This document shows, one piece after another, positions 39,068 to 51,512 of a stretch of 64,000 bases of DNA (positions are counted from its first letter, which is position 1; every line of letters begins with the position of its first letter). This DNA is from Candidatus Paraburkholderia kirkii (lineage in GTDB: Bacteria > Pseudomonadota > Gammaproteobacteria > Burkholderiales > Burkholderiaceae), in the NCBI GenBank assembly GCA_001189345.1, contig LFKV01000016.1, positions 1 through 64,000 of the forward strand, read 5' to 3'. A model generated the notes under the pieces. That model ran no database searches, had not been told where the DNA came from, and worked only from the letters and a program-made list of their open reading frames with translations. Both the position numbers and the translations under genes were made by a program.

Positions 39068-40064
39068 GGAGTTTCTCCACAACAAGAGCGATGAAGCGCG
39101 GCCTGAGCACGGCTTGCACGGGAACGACCCAGATGCGTGCGTCGCGCCAGGTCCCCAATTTTACTGCATCCTTTTCGGTGATCAGGATCGCATCGGCTTC
39201 CACGCCGGCGAACGGATTCTCGCGATACGAGTAGTGATCGGGGAAGGCGCGCGTCGCGGGCGCGGTGCCCACCGCACGCAGCGTCGCGAAGAAGCGCTCG
39301 GGCGAGCCGATGCCCGCCGCCGCGACCACTCTCTCGCCGGCGAACTGGTCGAGCGGGCGGCGCACCGAGGGATCGTCGAGCAGCCACGCGTCGCCGGATT
39401 CGAGTTCGAGCGCGAACGTGTTCGGCCACGGCGGCAGGGTTCGCTCGTACGGACTGTTGATGAGCGTGGCGTCCCGGCGGCGCGACATTGGCTCGCGCAG
39501 CGGGCCCGCGGGCAGCAGAAAGCCGTTGCCGCCCAGGCGGTCGTCGAACACGACGAGTTCGAATGCGCGCGCCAGGCGATAGTGCTGCAGGCCGTCGTCG
39601 GACACGAGGACGTCGACGTTCGGATGCGCCGCGAGCAGCGCCTTCGCCGCCGCCACGCGATCCGGACAGACGAACACCGGCGCGTGCGTGCGGAGCGCGA
39701 TCAGCAGCGGTTCATCGCCGACCGATGCGGCCGCGCTCGTCGGCGTCACGCTGGTCGGCTTCGCGACTTTCGCGCCGTAGCCGCGCGAGACCACGCCCGG
39801 CTGGAACCCGGCGGCGCGCAGCGCCTCCACGAGCGCGATGACGGTCGGCGTCTTGCCCGTCCCGCCGACGGTCACGTTACCCACGACGACCACCGGCACG
39901 CCGGGATCGACGCGCCTGAGCCAGCCCAGTTCGTAGCAGGCGCGCCGCGTGGCGGCGATCGCGCCGAAGAGGCAGGCGAAAGGCGTCAGCGTCCACGCGA
40001 CGGGACCGCGGCGGCGCCATTCGCGGGCGAGAAAGTTCTCGAGCGGCGGCTTGAAATCAGACAT
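39048..40064 (-). CDS. lpxK: Tetraacyldisaccharide 4'-kinase
   Basis: A 338-residue membrane-associated kinase of the lipid A pathway that phosphorylates the 4' position of tetraacyldisaccharide 1-phosphate. The Walker A motif is [31 protein letters not shown] and [13 protein letters not shown] follow, and an N-terminal amphipathic/hydrophobic segment ([16 protein letters not shown]) anchors it. The start [16 protein letters not shown] at 40064 is the family N-terminus. Confidence 0.94.
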   Translation of the reverse strand: MSDFKPPLENFLAREWRRRGPVAWTLTPFACLFGAIAATRRACYELGWLRRVDPGVPVVVVGNVTVGGTGKTPTVIALVEALRAAGFQPGVVSRGYGAKVAKPTSVTPTSAAASVGDEPLLIALRTHAPVFVCPDRVAAAKALLAAHPNVDVLVSDDGLQHYRLARAFELVVFDDRLGGNGFLLPAGPLREPMSRRRDATLINSPYERTLPPWPNTFALELESGDAWLLDDPSVRRPLDQFAGERVVAAAGIGSPERFFATLRAVGTAPATRAFPDHYSYRENPFAGVEADAILITEKDAVKLGTWRDARIWVVPVQAVLRPRFIALVVEKLRGRTSA

Positions 40065-40567
40065 GGACCGCCTTCGCGCCGAACGCATGTGGGAAGGAAG
40101 TCGGGTACGGTGTGGCGTGCAACGGCAGCTCCTCGAATTCGGTTGGCGTTGGACGATGGTCCGGCGATGGCTGCGCGAAGCGATTGTCGGAGCGCCGCCG
40201 TCCCGCGCCAGCCGGTACTGGAACCCGGCACTCTAGCGCGCGCGGGCCGTGCGCGCCAGTCGCCGGCGGCGCCCGATGCGCCCCGCGGGACGGTCCGCGC
40301 ACCTGTGGATAACTCTGTGAAGAACTTGCGGCGGGAAAACCGGAAATCCGCGTCGGGAAGGCATTGCTTCGGGGATTGCGGCGTTCATAAAAATATAATG
40401 CATTGAAATCAACGAGTTAAAACGAAGTCATCGGCTTTCCGCGACGCTGCGGCGGACAGGGCGGTAAGTCTTTCTGTGTGGACACTTGTTACACTTGCGT
40501 ACCTCGTCCAGCGGCTTTTGCCCGTCCGTTCCACCGGCCGTTGCGCCAGTATTTTTCCGATCCTGCC
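40065..40567. other. Intergenic region lpxK-xseA with a candidate promoter
   Basis: 503 bases between divergent genes. A TATAAT at 40394-40399 (plus strand) could drive xseA, leaving a leader of about 160 bases. A CTGTGGATAACTCTGTG sequence at about 40303-40319 resembles a DnaA-box-like motif (TGTGGATAA), but it is single. Nothing else was recognised. Confidence 0.45.
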
Positions 40568-41935
40568 ATGACTCCCGATTCCTTGCCGCCGCAAAGCGGC
40601 GACGCCGTGATCCCCGTTTCCGTGCTCAACCGCGCGATCAGCACGATGCTCGAACGGTCGTTTCCGCTCGTCTGGGTGTCGGGCGAGGTGTCGAATTTCA
40701 CGCGCGCGGCGAGCGGCCACTGGTACTTCTCGATCAAGGACGCGAACGCGCAGATGCGCTGCGTGATGTTCCGCGGACGCGCGCAGTACGCCGAGTTCAT
40801 GCCGCGCGAAGGTGACAGGATCGAGGTGCGCGCGCTCGTCACGATGTACGAGCCGCGCGGCGAATTGCAATTGAACGTGGAGGCCGTGCGGCGCACCGGA
40901 CAGGGCCGGCTCTACGAGGCGTTCCTGCGCCTCAAGACGCAGCTCGAAGGCGAAGGGCTTTTCGCCGCCGAACGCAAACGGGCATTGCCGGGGCATCCGC
41001 GCGGCATCGGCATCGTGACGTCGCTGCAGGCGGCCGCCTTGCGCGACGTGCTCACGACGCTCGCGCGCCGCGCACCGCATGTGCCGGTCGTCGTGTATCC
41101 GGCGCCGGTGCAGGGCGCGGGTGCGGGCGCCAAACTCGCGGCGATGGTCGAAGCCGCCAACGCCCGGCACGAAGTGGATGTGCTGATCGTGTGCCGGGGC
41201 GGCGGATCGATCGAGGATCTGTGGGCATTCAACGAGGAAGTGCTCGCGCGCGCGATCGCGGCAAGCGCGCTGCCGGTGGCGAGCGGCGTCGGGCACGAGA
41301 CGGATTTCACCATCGCGGATTTCGCCGCCAACGTGCGCGCGCCGACACCCACCGCCGCCGCCGAACTCGTCAGTCCGCAGCGCGTGCTGCTGTTGCGCGA
41401 TCTCGATCATCGTCACGCGGCGCTCGCACGCGGCTTCGGCCGGATTATGGAGCGCCGCGCCCAGCAGTTCGACTGGCTCGCGCGCCGGCTCGTGAGTCCC
41501 GCCGAGCGGCTCGCGCGGCAGCGCGCGCATCTGCGCCAACTGGCGAGCCGTCTCGTTGCGGCTGGCGCGCGGCCCGTGCGCGACGCGCGCGCGCACTTCG
41601 CGCTGGTGCAGTACCGCTGGCAGCGCAGGCGTCCGGACGTCGCCGCGCAACGCGAACATCTGCTGCGTCTCGCGCAGCGCGTCGCAAGCGCGCATGCGCG
41701 GCGCCACGAGCGCGAAAATGCGCGAGTTTCGGAACTGGTGGCGCGCTTGCAGGTGTTGAGCCCGCAGCGCACACTGGAGCGAGGCTACGCCGCGCTGATC
41801 GACACCCAGACCGGTCGCGCGCTGCGTGCGCCGAATGCGCTGAAACCGAAGCGTCCGCTGACGGTTCATCTGGCGGAAGGGTCGGCGGATGTGCTGCTGG
41901 CCGATGTCCAGGCCCGTCTGTCAGACGAATTCTGA
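40568..41935 (+). CDS. xseA: Exodeoxyribonuclease VII large subunit
   Basis: A 455-residue nuclease subunit that degrades single-stranded DNA. The N-terminal OB-fold is [27 protein letters not shown]. The catalytic domain holds [37 protein letters not shown] and [13 protein letters not shown]. An Arg-rich coiled-coil tail follows ([20 protein letters not shown]). The start at 40568 begins the conserved region; the frame is open upstream to 40478 without similarity. Intact. Confidence 0.94.
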   Translation: MTPDSLPPQSGDAVIPVSVLNRAISTMLERSFPLVWVSGEVSNFTRAASGHWYFSIKDANAQMRCVMFRGRAQYAEFMPREGDRIEVRALVTMYEPRGELQLNVEAVRRTGQGRLYEAFLRLKTQLEGEGLFAAERKRALPGHPRGIGIVTSLQAAALRDVLTTLARRAPHVPVVVYPAPVQGAGAGAKLAAMVEAANARHEVDVLIVCRGGGSIEDLWAFNEEVLARAIAASALPVASGVGHETDFTIADFAANVRAPTPTAAAELVSPQRVLLLRDLDHRHAALARGFGRIMERRAQQFDWLARRLVSPAERLARQRAHLRQLASRLVAAGARPVRDARAHFALVQYRWQRRRPDVAAQREHLLRLAQRVASAHARRHERENARVSELVARLQVLSPQRTLERGYAALIDTQTGRALRAPNALKPKRPLTVHLAEGSADVLLADVQARLSDEF

Positions 41936-42052
41936 GCCTGGAGCGAGGCGCGAGCCGGCGTACATTTGACGTGCCCGACGAGGCCCGCGGGAGCACTTTT
42001 TACGCCATCCGGGGCGATTGGAAAGCGATTTTCCTCATAAAAGGCACACGGT

Positions 42053-42082
42053 TTGCTGGGTTTATCCCAACTCGCCTACAAT
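42053..42082 (+). promoter_or_regulatory. Candidate sodB promoter
   Basis: TTGCTG at 42053-42058 and TACAAT at 42077-42082 with an 18-base spacer, followed by a leader with AAAGGAAG ahead of the ATG at 42129. Confidence 0.6.
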
Positions 42083-42128
42083 CCACTCCTCACAATCCCA
42101 CAATCCACATAGAAAGGAAGCTCGCATC

Positions 42129-42710
42129 ATGGAACATACGCTCCCGTCGCTGCCGTTCGACAAAGGCGCGCTCGCTCCGAACATGTCGGAAGAAACGCTC
42201 GAGTATCACTATGGCAAGCACCACCAGGCCTATGTGACGAACCTGAACAAGCTGATCCCGGGCACCGAATTCGAGAACATGTCTCTGGAAGAGATCGTGA
42301 AGAAGTCCTCGGGCGGCGTGTTCAACAACGCAGCGCAAGTCTGGAATCACACTTTCTTCTGGAACAGCCTGTCGCCGAAGGGCAGCGGCGCTCCGACCGG
42401 CGCGCTGGCTGACGCGATCAACGCGAAGTACGGTTCCTACGACAAGTTCAAGGAAGAATTTGCAAAGGTCGCCGTAGGCACGTTCGGCTCCGGCTGGACC
42501 TGGCTCGTGAAGAAGACCGACGGCACGCTGGACATCGTGTCGACGAGCAACGCCGCCACGCCGCTCACGACGGATGCCAAGCCGCTCGTGACCCTCGACG
42601 TGTGGGAGCATGCGTACTACATCGACTATCGCAACGCGCGTCCGAAGTTCATCGAGGCTTACTGGAACATCGTGAACTGGGATTTCGCGGCGAAGAATTT
42701 CGGGGCGTAA
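42129..42710 (+). CDS. sodB: Iron superoxide dismutase
   Basis: A 193-residue enzyme dismutating superoxide. The metal ligands are His in [12 protein letters not shown], His in [11 protein letters not shown], and Asp and His in [12 protein letters not shown]. Residues such as the Fe-type [11 protein letters not shown] fit FeSOD. A clear ribosome-binding site (AAAGGAAG) precedes the ATG. It is a stand-alone gene with its own promoter and downstream hairpin at 42808-42828. Confidence 0.96.
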   Translation: MEHTLPSLPFDKGALAPNMSEETLEYHYGKHHQAYVTNLNKLIPGTEFENMSLEEIVKKSSGGVFNNAAQVWNHTFFWNSLSPKGSGAPTGALADAINAKYGSYDKFKEEFAKVAVGTFGSGWTWLVKKTDGTLDIVSTSNAATPLTTDAKPLVTLDVWEHAYYIDYRNARPKFIEAYWNIVNWDFAAKNFGA

Positions 42711-43136
42711 ATCTACTGTAACGTAACAAAATAGTTTGGAAAATGCGCGAAAGTTTAGAAACTCACGAGCGCATTGGACAGCAAAGATTGGAAGAAGTTA
42801 AGTTCTTAAAAGCCCTCGCAATGAGGGCTTTCTAATTCTGAAGCCGCTTACTGTTACGCGGGTTTTTCGTTTAGGTGCGTAACCGAGTTGCCTCAACGTT
42901 CGGCAGCTTTGCCATGTAAGAACATCATCTTTTCATTGAGCGGCCGTCTCGGCGTCGATTGACGAACATCGCCAAAGGCCAACTTCCCTTCTTCCGGAGG
43001 TGGCTTGACTGACCAAAGCAGCTAAATGCGTTCCGAACGCTGCGATCCAATTCCTTCGCTGATGGAAGAGTCAAGCGGAACGCACTCGTGCGAAGGCGAG
43101 CGACGCTCCATTTCCTACAATCGGTGGTTCTCGACT
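42711..43136. other. AT-richer region after sodB, no recognisable gene
   Basis: 426 bases with visibly lower GC than the surroundings. A hairpin (AAAGCCCTC/GAGGGCTTT, 42808-42828, followed by TCTAATTCT) probably terminates sodB. A second potential stem precedes GGGTTTTTCG near 42860. A small minus-strand frame (42925-43140) has no family character. The region is the left border of an accessory block. Confidence 0.5.
42808..42828 (+). terminator. Terminator downstream of sodB
   Basis: Nine-base arms AAAGCCCTC and GAGGGCTTT, loop of about five bases, about 100 bases after the sodB stop. Confidence 0.65.
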
Positions 43137-44074
43137 TCACTTAGCCGTTGCGTCTCCAGACTGGACGATCTTCGTCATCACGTCAGACCCATACGCATAC
43201 CACGCAGTGAGGCAGGCCTTGTCCTTGCAGGTCTTTTCGCGATAGTTCCATTGCTTCCGAATTCGGTCCGCGAAGGCTACCTGGTCCAGAGCGGCGGCGC
43301 GCCTTTTGAACGAAATCCGCAAGCGAACGGTCCGATGTTGCCAACTCCACATCGTGGCATATCAGGTACTGAGGAATCGAACTCGCTTGATGGCAGTCAA
43401 AGCTTGCTTCCTGCAACGGCGCTGCCCCAGACTGCGTAAAGGAAGCGCCTGTGTCTGGGCTGGTCGCTTGCATCGTTGCGGGCACGAGGGTCGGCGCCGT
43501 TGACGTGGGCGATGTCAATGAGCTTGCTACCGTTGGATGTCCGTATGCCTCCAATTGGCCTGACACCGCGTCTGCGAGCATTGCACCGATGAGCGACTCC
43601 GGAGCCACGCGCAATGTCTGTCTTGATCACCGTATCATTAACAACCAACTCAGATTTCGCGAAGTCACAGGGAAGTTGACAGCTAACGCGGTTCACGTAA
43701 TTGGCGTTGGTCGCGTCTTGACCCAAGATGACGATGACGTAATTGCCGCGCTGATTGCCGACATACCGCGCCATAATTAGTGGTTTCGTCGCTGTGCCTT
43801 TCCGAACGTCTTCTTCGCTCAGCGCCGGCTCGTATCCATACGTACCGTTGTCGACCATCGCGTAGTTATGACGCGGAGGAGGTGGGGGCGGAGATGTCAT
43901 TACCTGCGGTGCTGCGACGGGTGCCGGCATTTGCGCGACAGGGGGCGCCGGCTGCGCGGTCACCGCTGGTGAAGGGCTTGCAGACGCGGTCGGACGTCCC
44001 TCATCTTTACCGCAGCCTTGCAGAAGCGCGGCGGAAATTGCGAAACAGCTGATCCAAATATTTGTGCGGCGCAT
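43137..44074 (-). pseudogene. Lipoprotein with LprI-like C-terminal region, frameshifted
   Basis: The start MRRTNIWISCFAISAALLQGC at 44074 is a lipoprotein signal with lipobox LLQGC, followed by a Pro/Ala-rich stretch. The frame is open to about 43605 (CDFAKSELVVNDTVIKTDIAR). It then needs two shifts: PESLIGAMLADAVSGQLEAYG to CHDVELATSDRSLADF in one frame, and LDQVAFADRIRKQWNYREK to the stop at 43137 in another. The C-terminal cysteine-rich pattern (CHD, REKTCKDKACLTAWY) resembles LprI/DUF1311 lysozyme-inhibitor-type domains. Exact family uncertain; pseudogene status clear. Confidence 0.7.
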
Positions 44075-44387
44075 CGTTACACCTTCGAGATTGGTCTTTA
44101 TGGTGGTCTTGGCATTCGGGCGGAGCAGATGAATCCGCAATGGTCCGAGCGACCCAACCTTGCGCACGACACGGAGCATTTAGCTCGTCCGAGTGTTACG
44201 TCGCGCGCGGAATGAGGAGCGGTATCTCGCGCTATTCGAGGTGAGACGGTAAGCTCCGTCGCGGGATCGGTAAGGGGAAGGACTTCCTTGGCGAACGCGC
44301 GATGCAGGTCAGGACCATGGATGCATCGTCGCGCGGTCGATGCATCGCCCACCATGCAAACAGTCCCGGGCTCGCCGGGGCTGTTGC
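44075..44387. other. Accessory spacer without a recognisable gene
   Basis: 313 bases, no frame with family character on either strand. Confidence 0.4.
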
Positions 44388-44624
44388 TCAGAACGGGTCA
44401 TCGATGCGATGACGCGGTGGTGGCCTGCGCGAGGGCATGGACCACGGTTCGTAGTAGCGCCGGATCGGCTCACGATACGCGGCGCTGAACCACAGGAACC
44501 ATTTCGAGAGCAGGTGCTGGATCTGCGCGGCCGCCTCGTCGGAGAGTTCCGACAGCATTGGCGTGCGCGGTAAGTCATCCGCTTGCCGGTTTCGGGCCTT
44601 CGTGCGTCTGGATTGCCGGTTCAT
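44388..44624 (-). CDS. Small hypothetical protein, accessory region
   Basis: A 78-residue frame, MNRQSRRTKARNRQADDLP then LSDEAAAQIQHLLSKWFLWFSAAYREPIRRYYEP. The central part is amphipathic helical. The start overlaps the stop of the next upstream frame (44621), as in a two-gene operon. I do not recognise a family. It may be a remnant of the mobile region into which the IS21 element inserted. Confidence 0.4.
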   Translation of the reverse strand: MNRQSRRTKARNRQADDLPRTPMLSELSDEAAAQIQHLLSKWFLWFSAAYREPIRRYYEPWSMPSRRPPPRHRIDDPF

Positions 44625-44715
44625 CGGAATTCCTCAATGGCCTGTTGCAGCAGTTCGTCGGGGATATGGTTCAGCGCCTTCGGTACGGCCAGCTGCATGG
44701 CGGTGCGCAGGATGT
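44621..44715 (-). pseudogene. 3' fragment of a gene cut by the IS21-type element
   Basis: On the minus strand the last ~30 codons (ILRTAMQLAVPKALNHIPDE, ending IEEFR) are plausible coding sequence. Upstream of about 44716 the frame runs into the terminal repeat array of the IS21-type element, so the apparent 82-residue frame to 44869 is chimeric. Its stop overlaps the ATG of the next small frame. The family of the original gene is not recognised. Confidence 0.45.
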
Positions 44716-44720
44716 GTGAA

Positions 44721-44835
44721 CTTTCGCGGTTAAGGAGCCAAACCGTTTTCGGCATAAAGGCGCCAGGGACTTTTCTGTGGCGCCACAAGTCTTTCGGCGT
44801 ATAGGCGCCAGTAGATTTTCGCCGTAAAGGCGCCA
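44721..44835 (+). repeat. IS21 terminal repeat array (four 20-base units)
   Basis: Units of the form TTTTCGGCRTAAAGGCGCCA start at 44721 (divergent), 44746, 44791 and 44816. The spacing is 25, 45 and 25 bases. A degenerate half unit (CTTTTCTGTGGCGCCA) lies near 44769. They resemble transposase-binding repeats at the ends of IS21 elements. Confidence 0.8.
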
Positions 44836-44908
44836 CTGGCGTCTGAGTCGGGCGCTCGAACTTCGCCAACCGCTACCCTCCCGGCACGCATTTGCTCCGG
44901 AGGGTGGC

Positions 44909-45718
44909 TTGAAGAGGAAGTTCGAGATGTACCAATATCGACAGGTTCTGGTGCGAATGCGCCAGGGTGACTCCGACCGGGATATCGACCGGTCGAAGAT
45001 CATGGGCCGTAAGAAGCTGGCAGCCGTGCGGGAGATCGCAACCGAGCGCGGGTGGCTTTCTCCGGACAACGCTCTGCCGGATGACGCGCAGCTCGCTACA
45101 GCGTTTAGTCGCAAGGAGTTCCTGCCCGCAAGCTGTATCTCGTCGGCCAAACCGTGGCGCGAACAGATTGCCCAGTGGCATGACGCGGGCGTCCCTGGCA
45201 CGACGATTCACAGCGCCCTGGTGCGCAACCACGGCTACGAAGGAAGCTACTCATCCGTATACAGACTGCTTCAACAGCTGAAGGCGGAGCTTACGCCGGA
45301 TGTACCGATGCGGCTGGAGTTCAAACCTGCTGATGCCGCACAGGTTGATTTCGGCGCAGGTCCGACCATCACGGATGCGCACACGGGAGAGATCCACAAG
45401 ACATGGTTCTTCGTGATGACCTTGTGCTGATCGCGGCATCAATACGTTGAGTTTGTCCGCGACCAGAGTGTCGACATGTGGTTACTGTGTCATCGCCATG
45501 CCTTCGAATGGTTCAATGGCGTAGTGGGACGCGCGCCATCATAGATAACCCAAAGTGTGCCATCGTCAAGGCCTGTATCTACGAACCCGAAGTCCAGCGG
45601 GCCTACGTGCAATGCGCCGAAGGGCATTCGTTCAAGGTCGATCCGTGTCCGCCGAGGGACCCGGCTAAAAAGGGAATTGTCGAATCGGGCGTCAAATACG
45701 TGAAGTCGAGCTTCTGCC
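44909..45718 (+). pseudogene. istA: IS21 transposase IstA (element A), nonsense codon and truncation
   Basis: The N-terminus MKRKFEMYQYRQVLVRMRQG and an HTH region (DSDRDIDRSKIMGRKKLAAVREIA) lead into the integrase core PADAAQVDFGAGP. The frame ends at a TGA after FFVMTLC (45428-45430), where the family has Trp or a similar residue. It continues in the same frame with SRHQYVEFVRDQSVDMWL and then breaks again. RAYVQCAEGHSFKVDPCPPR and KKGIVESGVKYVKSSF lie in another frame. It is cut at about 45718 by element B. Not functional. Confidence 0.85.
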
Positions 45719-45764
45719 GCGCGTCAAACAAGGTGAGAGCAGCGCGTCAATCAGGATGAGAGTA
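45719..45764 (+). repeat. Two 23-base direct repeats, left end of IS21 element B
   Basis: Units GCGCGTCAAACAAGGTGAGA (45719) and GCGCGTCAATCAGGATGAGA (45742) are consecutive and nearly identical. They lie directly ahead of the second istA and look like its transposase-binding repeats. Confidence 0.65.
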
Positions 45765-45766
45765 CT

Positions 45767-45817
45767 GGCGTTGTGGCAGCGGCTCCGGGCTACGCCCTCC
45801 ACCGCTGCCGCAACGCC
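45767..45817. repeat. Long inverted repeat ahead of istA (element B)
   Basis: Sixteen-base arms (45767-45782 and 45802-45817) pair with one mismatch around a loop of about 19 bases. It lies within the element B leader. It could be a terminator-like barrier against outside transcription or a transposase-binding structure. Confidence 0.6.
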
Positions 45818-45897
45818 GCGCCGAAGAGTCCGTCCCGCTGCCGGGGTGCCTTGTCGGTGGTCGCGGTAAATCGGGTATGAACAGCTCTTCCATGTAG

Positions 45898-47037
<1,140 letters not shown>

Positions 47038-47040
<3 letters not shown>

Positions 47041-47664
47041 GTCTCGACATCAACGCCACCCGCCTGTCGCTGCTGCTCAACGATTTGCGGCTGCCCGCCA
47101 TCAAGCAGATCTGGTCCAGCTTTGCTGAGCGCTCCGACACGGAAGGATGGCCGGCAGCGCGCCTGCCGATGGCGCTGGCCGAACACGAGATCGCCGAGCG
47201 CGATCGACGCCGAATCGAACGTCACCTCAGGGACGCAAAGCTGCTGCCGGGCAAGACACTGGAGAACTTCAATTTCGACGCGGTGCCAATGGTGTCGCGC
47301 GCGCACGTCTCGGCGCTTTGCGCGGGCGACGGCTGGTTGCGTAACGGCACCAACCTGATTCTTCTAGGGCCTAGCGGAGGGGGCAAATCGTACCTGTCGT
47401 CGGCGATCGGACTGAGCCTGCTGGAGAAGGGCTGGAAGGTCTTCTTCGCTCGCACTACCGACCTCGTGCAACGGTTGCAGGTCGCGCGCCGCGAGCTCGC
47501 GCTGGAGTCCGCCGTCAACCGGCTGGATCGCTTCGACCTGGTCATCCTGGACGATTTCGCATATGTCAGCAAGGATCAGGCAGAGACGTCGGTGCTGTTC
47601 GAGCTCATCAGCGCCAGGTATGAGCGCCGTTCCCTTTGCATAACGGCCAACCAGCCGTTTGGCG
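47038..47664 (+). pseudogene. istB: IS21 helper ATPase IstB (element B), start frameshift and 3' truncation
   Basis: IstB is an AAA+ ATPase that assists IstA. The natural ATG at 47038 is one base out of frame with the body: INATRLSLLLNDLRLPAIKQ should follow within a few codons. The body is open from there, with Walker A ILLGPSGGGKSYLSSAI and Walker B FDLVILDDFAYVS. It is cut after CITANQPFG at about 47664, losing the C-terminal ~40 residues. The junction abuts a minus-strand transposase fragment. Confidence 0.85.
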
Positions 47665-48033
47665 CGAGAGCGTGTTACGCGGCACCAGGCCGGCGGCTTC
47701 CAGCAGCAGGCGGATCTGGCGGATTGAGCGACGCGGGTTCTCACGTTTGGCCGCGAGCACCGCGACCTGCACCGGCTCGGGCAGCTTCGAGCGGCCAGTA
47801 TCGGTACGGGGCGCATCGGACAGGCCAGCCAGTCCATTGCGGCGCCACGCGTAATACCACGTCTGCAGGGTCTTCTCGCTGATGTGGCGCCGGCGTGAAC
47901 CGGAAATGGCGTATTCCTGCTGCGCGAGCTGCCGCACGATCTGCTGCAGTTCGCCGCGACTCAAGCGCTCGCGGCTGACCAGCGGGCCGAGCACCGACAG
48001 GCGGAACAGCGCCTTCGGATCGATATCGTTCAT
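47665..48033 (-). pseudogene. Transposase N-terminal fragment (rve-type, HTH)
   Basis: Starts MNDIDPKALFRLSVLGPLVS at 48033 and continues with an HTH region (SEKTLQTWYYAWRRNGLAGL) and AAKRENPRRSIRQIRLLLEA. It ends at LSRQ, where it meets istB of element B at about 47665. The catalytic rve domain is missing. The sequence is of the type of integrase-like transposases common in Burkholderiales (IS21/IS481-related by style). The exact family is uncertain. Confidence 0.75.
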
Positions 48034-48064
48034 GGAGGTCCCTGTCGAAGTGAAGGAACCACCA

Positions 48065-48235
48065 TCAAAGCGCTGATCGTCGGCGCTGCGATCCGCTGCA
48101 CCCATAACAGCCGTGACACCACAGGCAGCCACTGCCGCAATGCGGACAGCGATCGGGCCGGTAAGAAGCGGGAGAGCACTCAATCGCGCGACGATGTTGT
48201 TCGAGGCAGAGAAAGGCAAATGCAATGCGATGCAT
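48065..48235 (-). pseudogene. Zinc-ribbon transposon protein remnant
   Basis: A short minus-strand frame with SYRPDRCPHCGSGCLWCHGC, a pattern of paired cysteines preceding LWxHGCY. It resembles small zinc-binding proteins found next to rve-type transposases. It lies just upstream of the transposase fragment on the same strand, so both probably derive from one element. After CYGC the frame shows no family sequence. Assignment is tentative. Confidence 0.4.
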
Positions 48236-48394
48236 GGCCCGTCTGTTCTTGATGTGTTTGTACGACGCCTGAGAAACATCGCACGATATCAGAGCAGCGC
48301 CGGCCATCCTGCTACCCCTCATGTCTCGCGCTGCGCGCGGTAATCGACAAAACATCGTCCTGGCTGACCGCGCGACAATCTCACCCCTCCCAGC

Positions 48395-48629
48395 TCATTC
48401 TGCGCGCGACGTAACAGTCGCGGCGGGCGCGGCCGCCGCCGTGCCCGATGCCGCCTGCGCCGGCAGCGTGAATTCCTGCTGCGTGTAGGTGGTGCCGACG
48501 GTCGGATAGGACGGGTACGCGGGTACGCCGGATAGCCGTAAGGGGGTAGTAGCACCCGCCGAGAAGAAGCCCGGCAGCGAGCGCGACGGCGGCTGTGCAG
48601 GGTCCGAAATTGCTGCGGGCGGAAATCAT
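48395..48629 (-). pseudogene. Small lipoprotein, frameshifted
   Basis: Start MISARSNFGPCTAAVALAAG at 48629 with lipobox LLGGC. After CYYP the frame breaks. A Tyr/Pro-rich stretch (PYGYPAYP) is in another frame. The natural ending VTSRAE and stop at 48395-48397 lie in a third. The original was probably a surface or periplasmic lipoprotein of about 75 residues with a YP-rich middle. The function is unknown. Confidence 0.65.
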
Positions 48630-48839
48630 GATGCTGCTCCTTGCGGTACGGCGTGCCGGACTCTTGGATCGGCGAAAAAAGAGCGGGGCCGTTAAGAAGC
48701 AGCTTACTCGGACGAGGGCGGACAGGCGTCGGACGGGATGTGACAAAGTATTACCGGAACGCTTTCCTGTAACAAACTTGAAACAACGTGCGGAAAACGC
48801 GGCGAAGCGCACGCGCTTTGCCGCTCATGGATGGTCTCG

Positions 48840-49051
48840 CTACTTGCCGACCTGATTGCCGATACGCCGCCGACCGCCGCGCCGCCGGGGGTGGACAATG
48901 CGCTGCCGCCGATCACGGCGCCGCCCGCCGCACCCACGCCCGCACCGATGGCGGTGTCCCGCTGACGCGTGGTCATGTCGCCGCACGCCGTCAATCCTCC
49001 CAGGAACGCAACGACCATTGCAGCGGCGCCGATCTGTTTGATGTTTTTCAT
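48840..49051 (-). pseudogene. OsmB-like lipoprotein, C-terminal frameshift
   Basis: MKNIKQIGAAAMVVAFLGGL with lipobox LTAC is followed by the glycine-zipper region TAIGAGVGAAGGAVIGGSAL typical of OsmB-like proteins. The last residues should read GVIGNQVGK with a stop at 48840-48842. One base is missing, so the frame reads GVSAIRSA and runs on about 40 residues to 48704. The lipoprotein signal and zipper remain intact, so partial function is possible. Confidence 0.75.
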
Positions 49052-49217
49052 GTCGACTCTCCAGTACGATGATGAGCTGAATCGGCTGGAATTCGGCGTT
49101 CGCCAACGGGGCCGCCACTTTTTTTGCCGGTTCGTCCGTCTTTCAGCAGGAAAGGTGCCCGATTCGCCCGGGGACGACGCCGGCTCAGGCCGGCAAGGCG
49201 CAGCGCCCCATGCACAT

Positions 49218-49252
49218 AAAAAAAAGCCTGCCGCACGCGCAGTGCGACAGGC
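49218..49252 (-). terminator. Terminator downstream of thiC
   Basis: Eleven-base arms (49226-49236 and 49242-49252, one mismatch) with a five-base loop, followed on the minus strand by eight T residues. It lies about 22 bases after the thiC stop. Confidence 0.92.
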
Positions 49253-49274
49253 CGTCGTCGGCGGGAAAGCAGGA

Positions 49275-51362
<2,088 letters not shown>

Positions 51363-51388
51363 CTACATTCAAGCCGCCGGGCCCGAAC

Positions 51389-51512
51389 GCTTCCCTGCGC
51401 TGGCATTATCCAGATCAGGTTCAAAGGGTATTTCTCACCCACGCTGCACGAGGCGGCCAGTCCGGTGAAGCTGGACGGAACCGCGATGTGCAACGCAGGA
51501 CCCCCGCGTTAG
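51389..51512 (-). promoter_or_regulatory. TPP riboswitch (thi box) of thiC
   Basis: On the minus strand the leader reads GGGGGTCCTGCG near its 5' end. The signature GTGAGAAATACCCTTTGAAC, then CTGATCTGGATAATGCCAGC and GCAGGGAAG follow, the conserved TPP-sensing domain. The P3 arm between the two halves is long, about 45 bases with its own stem (CCAGCTTCACCGGACTGG). It lies about 170 bases upstream of the thiC start. Binding of thiamine pyrophosphate should lower thiC expression. Confidence 0.95.

Larger units (their letters stand above)
44716..45718 (+). mobile_element. IS21 family element A, left end plus partial istA
   Basis: The left end begins near TGTGAACTTTCGCGG (44716). It carries four copies of a 20-base repeat at 44721, 44746, 44791 and 44816, followed by istA from 44909. 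IS21 elements have such multiple terminal repeats for transposase binding. The element is cut at about 45718, where the terminal repeats of a second IS21 element begin. istB and the right end are absent. Confidence 0.75.

Noticed and set aside
40303-40319. DnaA-box-like TGTGGATAA as a replication origin
   Set aside because: Only one copy, no dnaA/dnaN nearby and no AT-rich unwinding region.
44621-44869. An 82-residue minus-strand protein
   Set aside because: Its first two thirds lie in the terminal repeats of the IS21-type element; only the last ~30 codons look like real coding sequence.
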